From the NCBI RefSeq assembly GCF_002940685.1, contig NZ_PNFP01000001.1:372001-436000 (forward strand): a DNA stretch of 64,000 nucleotides, in the 5' to 3' direction. This document shows, piece by piece, positions 26,441 through 36,273 of this stretch. The position numbers were made by a program, and so were the translations under genes. The notes under the pieces were generated by a model, which was not told where the DNA came from, did not search any database, and was given only the letters and a program-made list of their open reading frames with translations. The stretch comes from Ensifer adhaerens. Lineage in GTDB: Bacteria > Pseudomonadota > Alphaproteobacteria > Rhizobiales > Rhizobiaceae. Within the stretch, counting starts at the first letter, position 1, and each line of letters begins with the position of its first letter.

Positions 26441-27094
26441 CTAACGGGTGATCGCCGTGACGATCGCCGCTCGCAGATCCTCGAGACCTTCGCCCTTTTC
26501 GGAGGAGGTCGAAAGGACCTCCGGGTAGGCTGCGGGGTGCTTCTTGATTTTCTCGAGCGTCTCGGCGACCAGCCGCGGCACGCCTGCGGCCTTGATCTTG
26601 TCCGTCTTGGTCAGCACCAGCTGATAGGAGACGGCTGCCTTGTCGAGCAGGTCGAAGACCTCGTCGTCGTTCTTCTTGATGCCGTGGCGGCTGTCGATCA
26701 GCACATAGACGCGCTTCAGCGTCGAGCGGCCGCGCAGGTAGTCGAAGACGAGCTTCGTCCAGGCATCGACCTGCTCCTTCGGCGCCTGAGCATAGCCGTA
26801 GCCGGGCATGTCGACGAGCGCCATCGGCGGCAGGTCATCCCCTTCGCCGGAATAGCCATCGGGCACGAAGTAGTTGAGCTCCTGTGTCCGACCCGGGGTA
26901 TTGGAGGTTCTTGCCAGACCCTTGTGGCCGACCAGCGCGTTGATCAGCGACGACTTGCCGACGTTGGAACGACCGGCAAAGGCAATCTCGGCCGGACCTT
27001 CCGGCGGCAGGAACTTCATGGCGGGCACGCCGCGAATGAAAATCCACGGCCGGCCGAACAGCGGCTTGTCGTCTTTGGGTCTGGTGTCGGCCAT
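26441..27094 (-). CDS. engB: Ribosome-biogenesis GTPase EngB (YihA/YsxC)
   Basis: This 217-residue GTPase assists assembly of the large ribosomal subunit. G motifs are visible: G1 [10 protein letters not shown]2 around SNTPGRTQ, G3 DMPGYGYA, G4 TKTDK. The family signature [17 protein letters not shown] precedes G1. I chose ATG at 27094, which gives the usual rhizobial length and has AAGGACC upstream. A TTG at 27154 overlapping the upstream gene stop is possible but adds 20 unconserved residues. It belongs to the rpmH-rnpA-yidC cluster on this strand. Confidence 0.93.
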   Translation of the reverse strand: MADTRPKDDKPLFGRPWIFIRGVPAMKFLPPEGPAEIAFAGRSNVGKSSLINALVGHKGLARTSNTPGRTQELNYFVPDGYSGEGDDLPPMALVDMPGYGYAQAPKEQVDAWTKLVFDYLRGRSTLKRVYVLIDSRHGIKKNDDEVFDLLDKAAVSYQLVLTKTDKIKAAGVPRLVAETLEKIKKHPAAYPEVLSTSSEKGEGLEDLRAAIVTAITR

Positions 27095-27150
27095 CGGCGG
27101 TCGGTCCTTCATCGAGAAAGTCCTTGGCTTCAAGGTTTTGGCCGTGGATG

Positions 27151-28083
27151 TCAAGGCGTCGGCGTGCGGACCGGCCGTGTGGGGATGACTTGCGTTCGCC
27201 GGAACTCGTTGAAGAGATAGGCGAGCAGCGCCAGAAGAATGAAGGTGCCGCCGACGATCGTCCGGCTGCTTGGCACCTCGCCGTGGATGATCGCGACCCA
27301 GAACGGTCCGAGCACGGTTTCGGCGGTGCCGAGCAGGGCGGCGAGCGCCGAAGGCACCAGTCGGGCGCCGGTGACGAAGAGCGCCATGCCAAGCCCGAGG
27401 TTGAAGGCGCCGAAGACGAAGAGCAGCGCGAGCTCGCCTCCGGTGACCGAAAGCCCCGACGACTGGCTGGCGGCAATGGCGCTGGCGGCAAAGCAGCCGA
27501 AGCAGGTGGCGGGCGTCATGCGCACATGCGGGTAGCGGCGGGTGATCACGGTTGCGAGCGCGAAGACGACCGGGATCAGCAGTGCCAGCGCGTCGCCGAC
27601 CGGAGATACGCTGCCCGTCAGGCTTTCAGACACCATGATCGCGACGCCGAAGATGACGGCGGTGATGGCACCCCAGGTGAAGCGCGACACCCGCTCGCGA
27701 AACAGAACCCAGCTCATCAGTGCCGCAAACAGCGGCACGCCGGCGCCGAGCAGCACGACATTGGCGATCGTCGTGTAGGAGATGGCGATGATGAAGGACG
27801 TCGAGGCGATGGTGAAACAGAGCCCGACCGCGATGCCCGGCCAGCCCATGCCTTTAAACAGCGCCACCGTGCCGCGCGGTCCGTCGCGCACCAGCATGAA
27901 GGCGAGCAGGAAGAGCCCGGCAAACAGGCAGCGCCAGAAGACGATGGTCCAGCTGTCGGAGATATCCAGGAAGCGGGCGATGGCGCCGCCGAAGCTCCAG
28001 AAGAAGGCCGAGCCGAAGACGAGCAGGGCGCCAAGCTTCTCGCTGGCGGGTAACGGGGCAGAGGTGGCCGACGGGTCGGTCAT
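27151..28083 (-). CDS. EamA-family (DMT superfamily) transporter
   Basis: This 310-residue inner-membrane protein has ten helices in two EamA repeats: [16 protein letters not shown] at the start of repeat 1, [32 protein letters not shown] at its end in two adjoining parts, and [24 protein letters not shown] in repeat 2. The substrate is unknown. The start at 28083 ([10 protein letters not shown]) is the ATG preceding the first helix. It sits between yidC and engB, which are often direct neighbours in alphaproteobacteria, so it looks like an insertion into the cluster. Confidence 0.85.
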   Translation of the reverse strand: MTDPSATSAPLPASEKLGALLVFGSAFFWSFGGAIARFLDISDSWTIVFWRCLFAGLFLLAFMLVRDGPRGTVALFKGMGWPGIAVGLCFTIASTSFIIAISYTTIANVVLLGAGVPLFAALMSWVLFRERVSRFTWGAITAVIFGVAIMVSESLTGSVSPVGDALALLIPVVFALATVITRRYPHVRMTPATCFGCFAASAIAASQSSGLSVTGGELALLFVFGAFNLGLGMALFVTGARLVPSALAALLGTAETVLGPFWVAIIHGEVPSSRTIVGGTFILLALLAYLFNEFRRTQVIPTRPVRTPTP

Positions 28084-28185
28084 GGCGGATTGTCCTGGAG
28101 CAGGGCGCAGAGAATTCAATAGCGCTGATGCCTGCGCCGCGCGTCCGCGTCAACGCCATTGCGTGTCGTGCGGTGGCGCAGAAAC

Positions 28186-28214
28186 GAAAAAGCCCCGGAC
28201 CGTGGTCCGGGGCT
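28186..28214 (-). terminator. Rho-independent terminator of the rpmH-rnpA-yidC transcript
   Basis: AGCCCCGGACC (28191-28201) and GGTCCGGGGCT (28204-28214) form an 11-bp stem. On the minus strand it is followed by a run of T residues (A-run at 28187-28191). It lies 25 bp after the yidC stop. Confidence 0.9.
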
Positions 28215-28238
28215 CTGGGATAGTTCTCACCTCCGGCG

Positions 28239-30029
28239 TCATTCCGCCGGTTTGGGTTTCTTCGAAAACAGGCTCTTCAGGTTGTCGAAGAGCTCGATCT
28301 TCACGCCCTGGCGCTTCATGATGATCGACTGCTGGAGCACCGAAAGGGTGTTGTTCCAGGCCCAGTAGATCACGAGGCCAGCGGGGAACGATGCCAGCAT
28401 GAAGGTGAAGACGACAGGCATCCAGGTAAACAGCATCGCCTGGGTCGGATCCGGCGGCGTCGGGTTCATGCGCATCTGCACGAACATGGTGACGCCCATG
28501 ATGATCGGCCAGACACCGAGATGCAGGAAGGCCGGACCGTCGAAGGGCAGCAGGCCGAAGAGGTTGACGATCGTCGTCGGATCGGGCGCCGAAAGGTCGT
28601 GGATCCAGCCGAAGAACGGCGCATGGCGCATCTCGATGGTGATGTAGATCACCTTGTAGAGTGCGAAGAACACCGGAATCTGGATCAGGATCGGCCAGCA
28701 GCCGGCGAGCGGATTGATCTTCTCGTCCTTGTAGAGCTGCATCATGGCCTGCTGCAGGCCCATGCGGTCGTCGCCGAACTTCTTCTTCAGTTCCTCCATC
28801 TTCGGCTGAACCTTCTTCATGTTCGCCATCGATGCGTACTGCTTGTTGGCGAGCGGGAAGAAGATGGCCTTGACGACGATCGTGGTGATCAGGATCGCGA
28901 TGCCGAAGTTGCCGAACAGACGGAAGAAGAAATCCATCATTTTGAACATCGGCTTGGTGATGAAGTAGAACCAGCCCCAGTCGATCAGCTTGTCGAAATT
29001 GGGGATCGAATAGGCCACTTCGTAGTTGTCGACGACGGGAACTTCCTTCGCGCCGGCAAAGACCAGGTTCTTGAGCTCGGACGACTGCCCAGCCGCGATG
29101 GTGACGGCATCGCCCTTGTAGTCGCTCTGGTAGCGGCCGCGGCCGTCGGTGAAGTGCGAGAAGCGGGTGTCGAAAGGCGTCGCCTGCGGCGGAACGATAG
29201 CGGCCGCCCAATACTTGTCGGTGATGCCGAGCCAGCCGCCGGTCGCCTTGCCCGGCTCGATGGCCTTGTCGTCCTCGATCTTGGAATAGCCGACTTCCTG
29301 CAGGCCATGGTCGCCGATAACGCCGATGAAGCCTTCATGCAGCACGTAGACGCTCGGCGTCGTCGGCTTGTTGAAGCGCGTCACGCGGCCATAGGACGAA
29401 AGCGTCAGCGGCTCGGCAGCGCCGTTCTTGATGCTGTCGACCACCTGGAACATGTAGTGGTCGTCGACCGAGATCGTGCGGGTAAAGACGACGCCCTTCT
29501 CGTTGGTGAAGGTGAGCGTGACCGGGGTCGACGCGGTCAGCTTGTCGCCGCCCGAAAGTGTCCAGACGGTCTGCGGACCGGGCACGGTGCCGGTCGCCTC
29601 GCTGCCGACATAGCCGAGTTCGGCGAAGTAGCCGTCGGTCGTTTCGGCCGGGCTGAAGAGGGTGATGACCGGGCTCTTCGGATCGACCGTCTCGCGGTAT
29701 TCCTTGAGCTTCAGGTCGTCGAAGCGAGCGCCGGTCAGGTTGATGGAGCCGGAAAGCGACGGCGTGTCGATCGCAACGCGTGCCGACTTGCCAATCGCCT
29801 GGTCGCGGCTTTCGCCGGCGCCCGGGATCGTGCCGCCACCCGGCAGGGTCTGGCCCGGCGTCTGCTGAGACGGCGTTGCCGACTGCGACTGCGCCTGCTG
29901 GGCCTGCAGCGCTTCCGCAGCGATGCGTTCCTTTTCAATCTTCGGATTGACGTAAAGGAACTGCCAGGCGATGAGGATCAGCACGGACAGGCCAATCGCC
30001 ACGAAATAGTTGCGGTTTTTTTCCATCAT
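28239..30029 (-). CDS. yidC: Membrane protein insertase YidC
   Basis: This 596-residue insertase places proteins into the inner membrane alone or with SecYEG. TM1 is at the N-terminus ([20 protein letters not shown]), then a linker rich in Gln/Ala/Ser/Pro, the large periplasmic beta domain (about 90-340), and the conserved five-helix core. The core includes [22 protein letters not shown] with its hydrophilic-groove Arg/Lys region, [22 protein letters not shown] and [20 protein letters not shown]. Two ATGs (30029 and 30026) overlap the rnpA stop as ATGATGA. It follows rnpA and rpmH, the universal arrangement. Confidence 0.96.
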   Translation of the reverse strand: MMEKNRNYFVAIGLSVLILIAWQFLYVNPKIEKERIAAEALQAQQAQSQSATPSQQTPGQTLPGGGTIPGAGESRDQAIGKSARVAIDTPSLSGSINLTGARFDDLKLKEYRETVDPKSPVITLFSPAETTDGYFAELGYVGSEATGTVPGPQTVWTLSGGDKLTASTPVTLTFTNEKGVVFTRTISVDDHYMFQVVDSIKNGAAEPLTLSSYGRVTRFNKPTTPSVYVLHEGFIGVIGDHGLQEVGYSKIEDDKAIEPGKATGGWLGITDKYWAAAIVPPQATPFDTRFSHFTDGRGRYQSDYKGDAVTIAAGQSSELKNLVFAGAKEVPVVDNYEVAYSIPNFDKLIDWGWFYFITKPMFKMMDFFFRLFGNFGIAILITTIVVKAIFFPLANKQYASMANMKKVQPKMEELKKKFGDDRMGLQQAMMQLYKDEKINPLAGCWPILIQIPVFFALYKVIYITIEMRHAPFFGWIHDLSAPDPTTIVNLFGLLPFDGPAFLHLGVWPIIMGVTMFVQMRMNPTPPDPTQAMLFTWMPVVFTFMLASFPAGLVIYWAWNNTLSVLQQSIIMKRQGVKIELFDNLKSLFSKKPKPAE

Positions 30030-30412
30030 AGTTTCCTGGAACCGGCCGGCGGCCGCTTCTGTTTCGGCTTGTTTTCGATGCGCTCGCGAAGGCCCCGGGT
30101 CAAGGCGTCGAAGGGAGCATTCAGGAGTTCGCGTCGGGCGACAATCACATAGTCGTGTCCGGGTTTCATTGCAAACCCGGCGGATAGCCGCACCGCCTCT
30201 TTCAGGCGTCGGCGCATCCGGTTCCGCTCGACGGCATTGCCGTGTTTTTTGGTGACGGTGAAGCCGACGCGGGCTTCGCCCCCCGGATCGTTGTGGTCGA
30301 GCACCTCGAGGAGAAACAAGGGGCCTCTGCGGCTTTCTCCTGCCCGAACGGCCAAAAACTGCGGACGGCTTTTCAGCCGCCCGACAGTCGTTTTGTCTTT
30401 ATCTGACGTCAT
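30026..30412 (-). CDS. rnpA: Ribonuclease P protein component
   Basis: This protein of about 128 residues is the protein subunit of RNase P, which matures tRNA 5' ends. The signature is [26 protein letters not shown], given here in full only as positions about 53-78; the key RNR core is [14 protein letters not shown]. The ATG at 30412 is preceded in frame by GTG at 30424, which is an alternative start. The stop overlaps the yidC start. It is cotranscribed with rpmH. Confidence 0.94.
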   Translation of the reverse strand: MTSDKDKTTVGRLKSRPQFLAVRAGESRRGPLFLLEVLDHNDPGGEARVGFTVTKKHGNAVERNRMRRRLKEAVRLSAGFAMKPGHDYVIVARRELLNAPFDALTRGLRERIENKPKQKRPPAGSRKL

Positions 30413-30444
30413 GTGCCCGGACACTGGTTTCGGGCAATTTCGGC

Positions 30445-30579
30445 TTAAGCCGAAAGACGCTTGCGGCCACGAGCCCGGCGGGCTGCGAGGACCTTCTGGC
30501 CACCCTTGGTAGCCATACGCGAACGGAAGCCGTGGCGACGCTTGCGAACAAGCTTGGACGGTTGGTAGGTACGCTTCAT
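30445..30579 (-). CDS. rpmH: 50S ribosomal protein L34
   Basis: This 44-residue protein begins [18 protein letters not shown] and ends in RGRKRLSA, exactly the L34 family size and composition. It is the first gene of the rpmH-rnpA-yidC transcript. The stop codon sits inside a perfect 18-bp palindrome (TTTCGGCTTAAGCCGAAA, 30438-30455), which might influence the rpmH-rnpA mRNA. Confidence 0.96.
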   Translation of the reverse strand: MKRTYQPSKLVRKRRHGFRSRMATKGGQKVLAARRARGRKRLSA

Positions 30580-30964
30580 TTATTTAATACCGCGGTGTGC
30601 GGCCCTTCTTGGGTTTGCGTGTAGCAAGGAGCGTTTACGTTATCGGACATGGCTCCGCCATTTCGGGCAGGGCTTGACCGGACGTGCGCGGCTTATAAGG
30701 GCAAGTTTCCCGGAAAGTCAATTGCGGACGGCGATTCAAACGGCGCAGACCCCGTAAATGTCGCTTGGCGACGATGGGGCGGCCATGATCGCAAAGGGGT
30801 GCACCTAGCCGAGATTGGTGAATGGAGTGCTAACTCCGTCTCCCCAGAATGCCGGCCTGCAGCGATCACCTTTATTAACCACGCCTATTTTAGGGTGCCT
30901 GCGGTGCAATGGGGTCGCGGCGTGTCCGATAATCGGATGGTCTTCCGGCCTTGTGGAGGTCGGG
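30580..30964. other. Divergent intergenic region between rpmH and the chemoreceptor gene
   Basis: This 385-bp gap has no supported gene. It holds the rpmH leader and promoter on the minus strand and, on the plus strand, the promoter region and GGAGG ribosome site (30955-30959) of the chemoreceptor gene. The part from 30815 is open in the chemoreceptor frame but not conserved with any receptor N-terminus. Confidence 0.6.
30693..30721 (-). promoter_or_regulatory. Sigma-70 type promoter for rpmH
   Basis: On the minus strand TTGACT (30721-30716) and TTATAA (30698-30693) are separated by exactly 17 bp. This is a near-consensus housekeeping promoter. The expected start lies near 30686, giving a leader of about 107 nt before rpmH. 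Confidence 0.65.
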
Positions 30965-32965
30965 ATGAAAATACGCGGCAAGATCAATCTAATCGTCGGC
31001 ATCATGAGCGTGCTGGCGGTTGCGGTAACCGGCATGTCGCTGGTTGCTGTCAGCAAATACAACGAAAAGTTCCACCAGTACGAGAACGTGGCGAAGCGCG
31101 CCTTCTACGCGGAACGCCTCAACCGTCTGGTGACCGCGGTCGTCATGGAATCGCGTGGCATCTATGCCGCCCCGACCATTGAGAAGGCCAAACCCTTCGC
31201 AGAGGGTATTCGCAAGAATCTCGACAAGATCGATACGCTGATGACCGAGTGGCGCCCGCTGATCCCGGCGGAAACCATTGCCTCCTTCGACACGCTGGTG
31301 GCGCGGGCTGCGGAGTTCAAGACCTTCCGTGTCGAGACCGCCCGGCTTGGCGAGGAGGTCTCGCCGCAGGCCGCCAACGAGCAGGGCAACACCGACGCCA
31401 ACCGCGCAAACCGCAAGGCGTTTCAGGAGCAGATCGACGGCGTTGTCGACATCAATCTGAAGACGCTTGAAGTCGTGACGGCTGACGTTGCCACCTTCGA
31501 GCGCGGCGTCATCGTCACCATTCTCGCCATCGCCGGCCTCGGCCTCATCGCCGGCATCGGCGCGGCCTTCTACATCGCCACCAACCATCTGAGCCGTCCG
31601 ATCCTTGAGTTGACCGGCAAGATGAAGCAACTCGCCGGCGGCGATCTTTCAGCCGACGTGCCTTTCGTCGGCCGCAAGGACGAGATCGGCGAAATGGCGG
31701 AAGCCGTCGAGGTCTTCAAGCGGAACGGCCTGGCCGTCCGCGACCTCAATGCGCAGGAGGCGGTGCTGCGTGAAAAGAGCGCCGACCTGCAATCGAGCAT
31801 CGGCGTCGTCGTGGCAGCGGCTGCTGCCGGCGATTTCACCAGGCGCATCGGCAAGGACTACGAAAACGACGATCTCAACCGCTTTGCCGGCAGCGTCAAC
31901 GAGCTGGTCGGCAGCGTCGACGCCGGTATCGCCGAAACCCGCCGGGTGATTGCGAGCCTTGCGGCCGGCGATCTGACGCAAAGCATGAACGGCCACTATC
32001 AGGGTGCCTTCGCCGAGTTGCAGAAGAACGTCAATGAAACCCTGTCCACGCTGCAGAAGACGCTGCGCGAGGTCCGTGTGACCACCGACTCGATCAACGG
32101 CAATTCGTCCGAGCTTCGTTCGGCCGCCGACGACCTGTCGAAGCGCACGGAGCAGCAGGCGGCAGCGCTTGAGGAAACCTCCGCGGCGCTTGACCAGATC
32201 ACCGTCGCGGTGAAGAGCTCCACCGAGCGGGCGCAGGAAGCGACCGTCATGGTCAACGAGGCCAAGCACAGTGCGGCGCAGTCGGCCGCCGTCGTGCGCA
32301 ACGCCGTCGACGCCATGGGCCGCATCGAGCAGGCTTCGAGCGAAATCGGCCAGATCACCAACGTGATCGACGAAATCGCCTTCCAGACCAACCTTCTGGC
32401 GCTGAACGCCGGCGTCGAGGCGGCCCGTGCCGGGGATGCGGGCAAGGGCTTCGCGGTCGTCGCGCAGGAAGTGCGCGAGCTCGCCCAGCGCGCCGCAAGT
32501 GCTGCCAAGGACATCAAGTCGCTGATCTCGAAGTCGGGCAGCGAAGTCGCAACCGGTGTCCGCCTGGTGCAGGAGACCGGATCGGCGCTCGGCGAGATCG
32601 AGGAACGGGTCCTCAAGATCAACGACCACATCCACTCGATCGCGACCGCAGCGCGCGAACAGTCGACGGGCCTCAGCGAAGTCAGCACTGCCGTCAACCA
32701 GATGGATCAGGTGACCCAGCAGAACGCTGCGATGGTGGAAGAGGCGAATGCCGCCACCCACAAGCTCTCCGGCGAGGCCAACAACCTCGCCAGCCTGATC
32801 GCCTACTTCAAGGTCGACAACACCGCGGCAAGGCCGGTGGCGGTTGCGCGCGAAACCACCCGCCCGGTCGAATCGCCGGCGCGGCGCATGATGGGCAACG
32901 TCGCCCGAGCCTTTGGCGGCAGCTCCGCTGCGGCGGTCGCGAAGGACGATTGGGAAGAGTTCTGA
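30965..32965 (+). CDS. Methyl-accepting chemotaxis protein with C-terminal tethering pentapeptide
   Basis: This 666-residue receptor has TM1 (about residues 8-30), a helical periplasmic sensor domain of about 150 residues, TM2 ([20 protein letters not shown], about 190), and HAMP modules (first one begins [20 protein letters not shown], with one or two more to about residue 390). The signalling tip reads [23 protein letters not shown] with [20 protein letters not shown] in two joined parts. It ends in DWEEF, a pentapeptide of the type that tethers CheR/CheB. The ATG at 30965 has GGAGG 6 nt upstream; a 50-residue in-frame upstream extension is not part of the protein. The ligand is unknown. 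Confidence 0.94.
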   Translation: MKIRGKINLIVGIMSVLAVAVTGMSLVAVSKYNEKFHQYENVAKRAFYAERLNRLVTAVVMESRGIYAAPTIEKAKPFAEGIRKNLDKIDTLMTEWRPLIPAETIASFDTLVARAAEFKTFRVETARLGEEVSPQAANEQGNTDANRANRKAFQEQIDGVVDINLKTLEVVTADVATFERGVIVTILAIAGLGLIAGIGAAFYIATNHLSRPILELTGKMKQLAGGDLSADVPFVGRKDEIGEMAEAVEVFKRNGLAVRDLNAQEAVLREKSADLQSSIGVVVAAAAAGDFTRRIGKDYENDDLNRFAGSVNELVGSVDAGIAETRRVIASLAAGDLTQSMNGHYQGAFAELQKNVNETLSTLQKTLREVRVTTDSINGNSSELRSAADDLSKRTEQQAAALEETSAALDQITVAVKSSTERAQEATVMVNEAKHSAAQSAAVVRNAVDAMGRIEQASSEIGQITNVIDEIAFQTNLLALNAGVEAARAGDAGKGFAVVAQEVRELAQRAASAAKDIKSLISKSGSEVATGVRLVQETGSALGEIEERVLKINDHIHSIATAAREQSTGLSEVSTAVNQMDQVTQQNAAMVEEANAATHKLSGEANNLASLIAYFKVDNTAARPVAVARETTRPVESPARRMMGNVARAFGGSSAAAVAKDDWEEF

Positions 32966-32993
32966 TCGGCGGCTTGCTCCGCTGAGGGAATGG

Positions 32994-33034
32994 AGCCCGC
33001 GGTGCCCTAACGGTGCCGCGGGCTTACTGTTTTG
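32994..33034 (+). terminator. Terminator after the chemoreceptor gene
   Basis: AGCCCGCGG (32994-33002) pairs with CCGCGGGCT (33016-33024), followed by TACTGTTTTG. It is a plausible intrinsic terminator. Confidence 0.7.
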
Positions 33035-33427
33035 CGGGTCTCGAAGGCCTGCCACCACCTTGCCGAGCGGGTCCGGCCGCCTTTGTGATCCGCAGTGCGT
33101 TGCCCAAGACATAGCAGCACTGTTCCCTGGGTGACTTACATTGGTTCCAATTCTGTGCAGGTAGGCCGAACCGAGGCTGGCGCGCGCCTGAGGAAATGGT
33201 TTCGGCGGTGCAAGGGGAGAACGATGGGCGGGACGCGGTTCCTTATCATGATCGACGGGACGGGACGGAAAGGTGCCCGCGCCTATGTCGCACCCGGCGC
33301 GGCCCCTGCGCGATTGGAAATCAGGCGGTCTTCTCCTATTATGGAGCCTTGGCGCAAAGACCCCTGGCTCGGGCACTTGTGCGCGGCCTCGGGCGTTTTG
33401 GTTGGCGGGCAGGGAAGTTTGTAAGGC
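33035..33427. other. Intergenic region upstream of the histidine kinase gene
   Basis: About 390 bp without a supported gene. Several short frames are open but lack ribosome sites and codon bias. It presumably holds the kinase promoter; I see no clear repeat or structured RNA. Confidence 0.45.
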
Positions 33428-34909
33428 ATGGCGGAAGAGACGCGTCCGGCAACGGCGAGCGAGCCACTGAAGACGAGTGCGGGCTTCTTCCGGGGTCTTT
33501 CCGGCAAGCTGCTCCTGCTCACCATCGTCTTCGTCATGCTGGCGGAGGTGCTGATCTTCGCGCCGTCCGTTGCGACCATGCGCATCCGTTGGCTTGAGGA
33601 CCGGCTGAACACGGCGGCCGCTGCCGCCGTCGTCGTCGACGGTCTGCAGAATGTCGAGCTGCCGCGCAGCGTGCAAAAAGACACGCTGATGGCGACCGGC
33701 ACCAAGGCAATCGTCATCCGGCGCAAGGATGCCTCGCGCATGATCGCGCTCACCGACATGCCGCTCGAAATCCAGGGCGAATACGACGTTGCGAACTCGA
33801 CCGCCGTCGCTGCCATCCGCGACGCCTTCGATACGCTGCTCTTTGGCGGCGACCGGGTGATCCGCGTCTACGGGCCGCTCGGCGAAAGCGATGCGACGAT
33901 CGAACTCCTGATGAAGGACGCGAGCCTGCGCAAGGCGATGCTCGTCTATTCGCGCAACGTCTTTGTCCTGTCGCTGATCATTTCGCTGATCACCGCGGCG
34001 CTGATCTTTCTCGCCATCAACCGCATGCTGATTGCGCCGATCCGGCGGATGACGGCGAGCATGCAGGAGTTTTCCAACGATCCGGCCGATCCCGCCCGCG
34101 TGCTGGTGCCGCCTGAAGGCCGGGACGAACTCGCCGTCGCCGGCCAGCATCTCGCCAGCATGCAGCGCGAGCTGCAAAAGACGCTGAAGCAGCAGAAGAG
34201 CCTGGCGGAACTCGGGCTCGCCGTGTCGAAGATCAACCATGACATGCGCAACATCCTGTCCTCGGCGCAGTTGATTTCCGACCGCCTCGCCGATGTGGAC
34301 GACCCGGTGGTCAAGCGCTTCGCGCCGACCCTGCTGCGCACCATTGACCGCGCCGTCGGCTACACCCGCGAAGTGCTTTCCTATGGCCGCACCACCGAAG
34401 CCGAGCCGCACCGCCGCTTCGTCGCGCTGAAGCCGCTGGTCTCCGATGTTGCCGAGCTGCTGGCGATCGATCCGCAGTCCGGCATCGATTTCCAGATCCA
34501 GATGCAGGACGACCTCGAAGTCGATGCCGACAGCGAGCAGCTTTTCCGGGTGGTGCACAACATCTGCCGCAACGCCGTGCAGGCGCTGACCAGTCACGAG
34601 CCGGAGGACGGGCGCCCGCGGGTCGTTGCCGTCTCGGCCATGCGCATCGGCAGTGTCGTCACCATCTCCGTGGACGATACCGGCCCCGGCATGCCGCCCA
34701 AGGCGCGGGAAAACCTGTTCGCCGCCTTCCGCGGCTCGGTGCGCTCCGGCGGTACCGGCCTTGGGCTGGCGATTGCGCGCGAGCTGGTGCTTGCCCATGG
34801 CGGCACCATCGCGCTCGTCGAAAAGCCGACGCCGGGCACGCTGTTCCGCATCGAGCTGCCCGACCGGCCGGTACCGCTCGACGCCTTCCGCTCGAAGTTT
34901 CGCCATTAG
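33428..34909 (+). CDS. Orphan membrane sensor histidine kinase
   Basis: This 493-residue kinase has TM1 (about residues 27-46, LLLLTIVFVMLAEVLIF), a periplasmic sensor region of about 130 residues, TM2 (VFVLSLIISLITAALIFLAI, about 178), a HAMP domain (RMLIAPIRRMTASMQEF), an H-box (SKINHDMRNILSSAQL, phospho-acceptor His about 275), and the ATPase domain with N-box NICRNAVQAL, G1 DDTGPGMP and G2 GGTGLGLAIA. No response regulator gene is adjacent, so the partner is unknown. It precedes tRNA-Arg by about 250 bp. Confidence 0.92.
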   Translation: MAEETRPATASEPLKTSAGFFRGLSGKLLLLTIVFVMLAEVLIFAPSVATMRIRWLEDRLNTAAAAAVVVDGLQNVELPRSVQKDTLMATGTKAIVIRRKDASRMIALTDMPLEIQGEYDVANSTAVAAIRDAFDTLLFGGDRVIRVYGPLGESDATIELLMKDASLRKAMLVYSRNVFVLSLIISLITAALIFLAINRMLIAPIRRMTASMQEFSNDPADPARVLVPPEGRDELAVAGQHLASMQRELQKTLKQQKSLAELGLAVSKINHDMRNILSSAQLISDRLADVDDPVVKRFAPTLLRTIDRAVGYTREVLSYGRTTEAEPHRRFVALKPLVSDVAELLAIDPQSGIDFQIQMQDDLEVDADSEQLFRVVHNICRNAVQALTSHEPEDGRPRVVAVSAMRIGSVVTISVDDTGPGMPPKARENLFAAFRGSVRSGGTGLGLAIARELVLAHGGTIALVEKPTPGTLFRIELPDRPVPLDAFRSKFRH

Positions 34910-35094
34910 AACTGGCAAATCTGCCGAAGCGACGCTGGCGGGGCTGCGGTCTGGCATCCGCGATATTTTTTCCATGGCCGCTTCCATCTGGACAATGCCC
35001 TGCTTTCCAGGGTGTTGCTGCGTCGTCGTGGCGAAGACTGTCCACAGCGGATCGGGCCATCGTCGTAAAAATGAATTTTTTTACAGAACGGCGC

Positions 35095-35123
35095 TTGCAA
35101 TCCCCGAAAGGACCCTTTAGAGA
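35095..35123 (+). promoter_or_regulatory. Candidate promoter of tRNA-Arg
   Basis: TTGCAA (35095-35100) and TAGAGA (35118-35123) are spaced by 17 bp and lie about 40 bp before the tRNA 5' end. The -35 element matches TTGACA at five of six positions. Confidence 0.45.
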
Positions 35124-35160
35124 ACCGCTCACGCAAGCGGTTCGACCGCTTCAGGCAAAA

Positions 35161-35237
35161 GCACCCGTAGCTCAGCTGGATAGAGCACCAGACTACGAAT
35201 CTGGGGGTCAGGAGTTCGAATCTCTTCGGGTGCGCCA
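35161..35237 (+). tRNA. tRNA-Arg (anticodon ACG)
   Basis: The acceptor stem GCACCCG (35161-35167) pairs with CGGGTGC (35227-35233), followed by G and a genomically encoded CCA. The anticodon stem CCAGA/TCTGG (35188-35192 and 35200-35204) encloses CTACGAA, giving anticodon ACG (35195-35197), which is normally edited to ICG. The T-loop TTCGAAT is present. It stands alone. Confidence 0.97.
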
Positions 35238-35388
35238 TTCTTTTCAAAGACATAGATGATGTCTCGATCCGGATCGTCCGGATCTCCCATCTTGGTTGCG
35301 CGTCGCGACCTTGCGTTTCGCGACGCGCCTCTCCTATCCCTCAAGTGTCTTTCGCCCGCGGCGCCAAGCGCGCTTTTCCATAGGCCCC

Positions 35389-36069
35389 TCAGGATTGGCC
35401 GACGCTGTAGCCCTTCTCTACAAGCCAGGCGTCGTGCAGCCACTTTTCCGTTCCGCGGCGGCCGGGAAAGCTGATCCAGTGAATGTCGCGCTCGAAGACC
35501 ATGACCTTGCGGTCCGCGCCGACGATGACCCACATCCAGAGACCGTCGGCCTCATTGCGCATCTTGACCTTCATGCCCGTGAGGGTCAGGTCTTCGGTGC
35601 GCCCGTTGCGGGTCGCCCGCAGCGGTTCGTCATGCGGGTCGATCCAGCTGATCCGCAACCCCGGCAGAAGGTCTGGCGCCGCCTCGCGCAGGAAGTCCAT
35701 GGCGATCGCCTGCGCTTCCTCGCGCGTCGGCAATCGGCCGCCGACGAGGTCGAGATCGATCCGGGCGAAGCCCTTGAGACGGCCATCATCGGCGACGACA
35801 GTGCTGAAATGTTCGCCGCCGAGCGCGGCATTGCGTCCGTCCGTCCGCTCGTAGCGGACAAGTTCCGCACCTTTGCCATCGACGACGGCGGCCCGACGAC
35901 CCGCCTCGCGATAGCCGGCCGGCATGAAGGCGTTGATGGTGGTGGTCGCGGGCTGACCGCTGCGGGTCGCAGCGGTCCTCACCGTCTCTGCCAGGGCGAT
36001 ATTTGCGGTTGCCGTGCCGGCGGCAAGGCCGAGGGCGGCAAGGACCGCGAGAGAGCGTGTATGCGGCAT
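35389..36069 (-). CDS. Secreted protein of unknown function under probable MerR control
   Basis: This 226-residue protein has a clear signal peptide (about residues 1-32, cleavage near ALA|ET). The mature part has TINAFMPAGYREAGRRAAVV, a segment on about residues 60-130 with FARIDLDLVGGRLPTREEAQAIAMDFLRE in adjoining parts, and an Arg/Trp-rich end (DIHWISFPGRR, WLHDAWLVEKGY). I do not recognise the family. AAAGGAG lies upstream of the ATG at 36069. A copy of the MerR operator found before the neighbouring merR gene lies about 155 bp upstream, so the regulator probably controls this gene. Confidence 0.75.
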   Translation of the reverse strand: MPHTRSLAVLAALGLAAGTATANIALAETVRTAATRSGQPATTTINAFMPAGYREAGRRAAVVDGKGAELVRYERTDGRNAALGGEHFSTVVADDGRLKGFARIDLDLVGGRLPTREEAQAIAMDFLREAAPDLLPGLRISWIDPHDEPLRATRNGRTEDLTLTGMKVKMRNEADGLWMWVIVGADRKVMVFERDIHWISFPGRRGTEKWLHDAWLVEKGYSVGQS

Positions 36070-36221
36070 GTCCAGAGCTCCTTTGTCTGGTTGGGGAAGG
36101 TGGTCACAAAGGCGCGTCGCGGTCGCGGACGGCCAAGCGGCGGCGCTTTGAAAGTTGGCGCCGCCGACGACGGAAGCGGAGTGCGAACAAGGGCGGCTGA
36201 AAGGCGACGGACCCTGAATAG

Positions 36222-36244
36222 AACCTGACGTTAGGTGTAGATTT
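36222..36244 (-). promoter_or_regulatory. MerR-type operator copy 1, upstream of the secreted-protein gene
   Basis: A 23-bp block identical at 22 positions to 36680-36702. Its core is the imperfect dyad ACCTGACGTTAGGT. On the minus strand it falls between GTCAAA and CTATTC, 20 bp apart, the long spacer expected for MerR-activated promoters. Confidence 0.6.
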
Positions 36245-36273
36245 GACGTATGGCGGTGTCCGTCCATGCGTCC

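Noticed and set aside
30815-30964. In-frame 50-residue N-terminal extension of the chemoreceptor
   Set aside because: The extension has no receptor-like sequence, and the ATG at 30965 has a GGAGG site and directly precedes TM1.
31649-34987. Very long minus-strand open frame across the chemoreceptor and kinase genes
   Set aside because: Antisense to two genes with full domain structure on the plus strand; composition is biased and no ribosome site or domain is seen.
35161-35237. tRNA-Arg as an integration site of a mobile element
   Set aside because: No integrase, no direct repeat of the tRNA 3' end and no composition shift are seen on either side.
34906-35253. Open frame on the minus strand across tRNA-Arg
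   Set aside because: It is the complement of the tRNA and its flank. Such frames are a known source of spurious proteins; there is no ribosome site.
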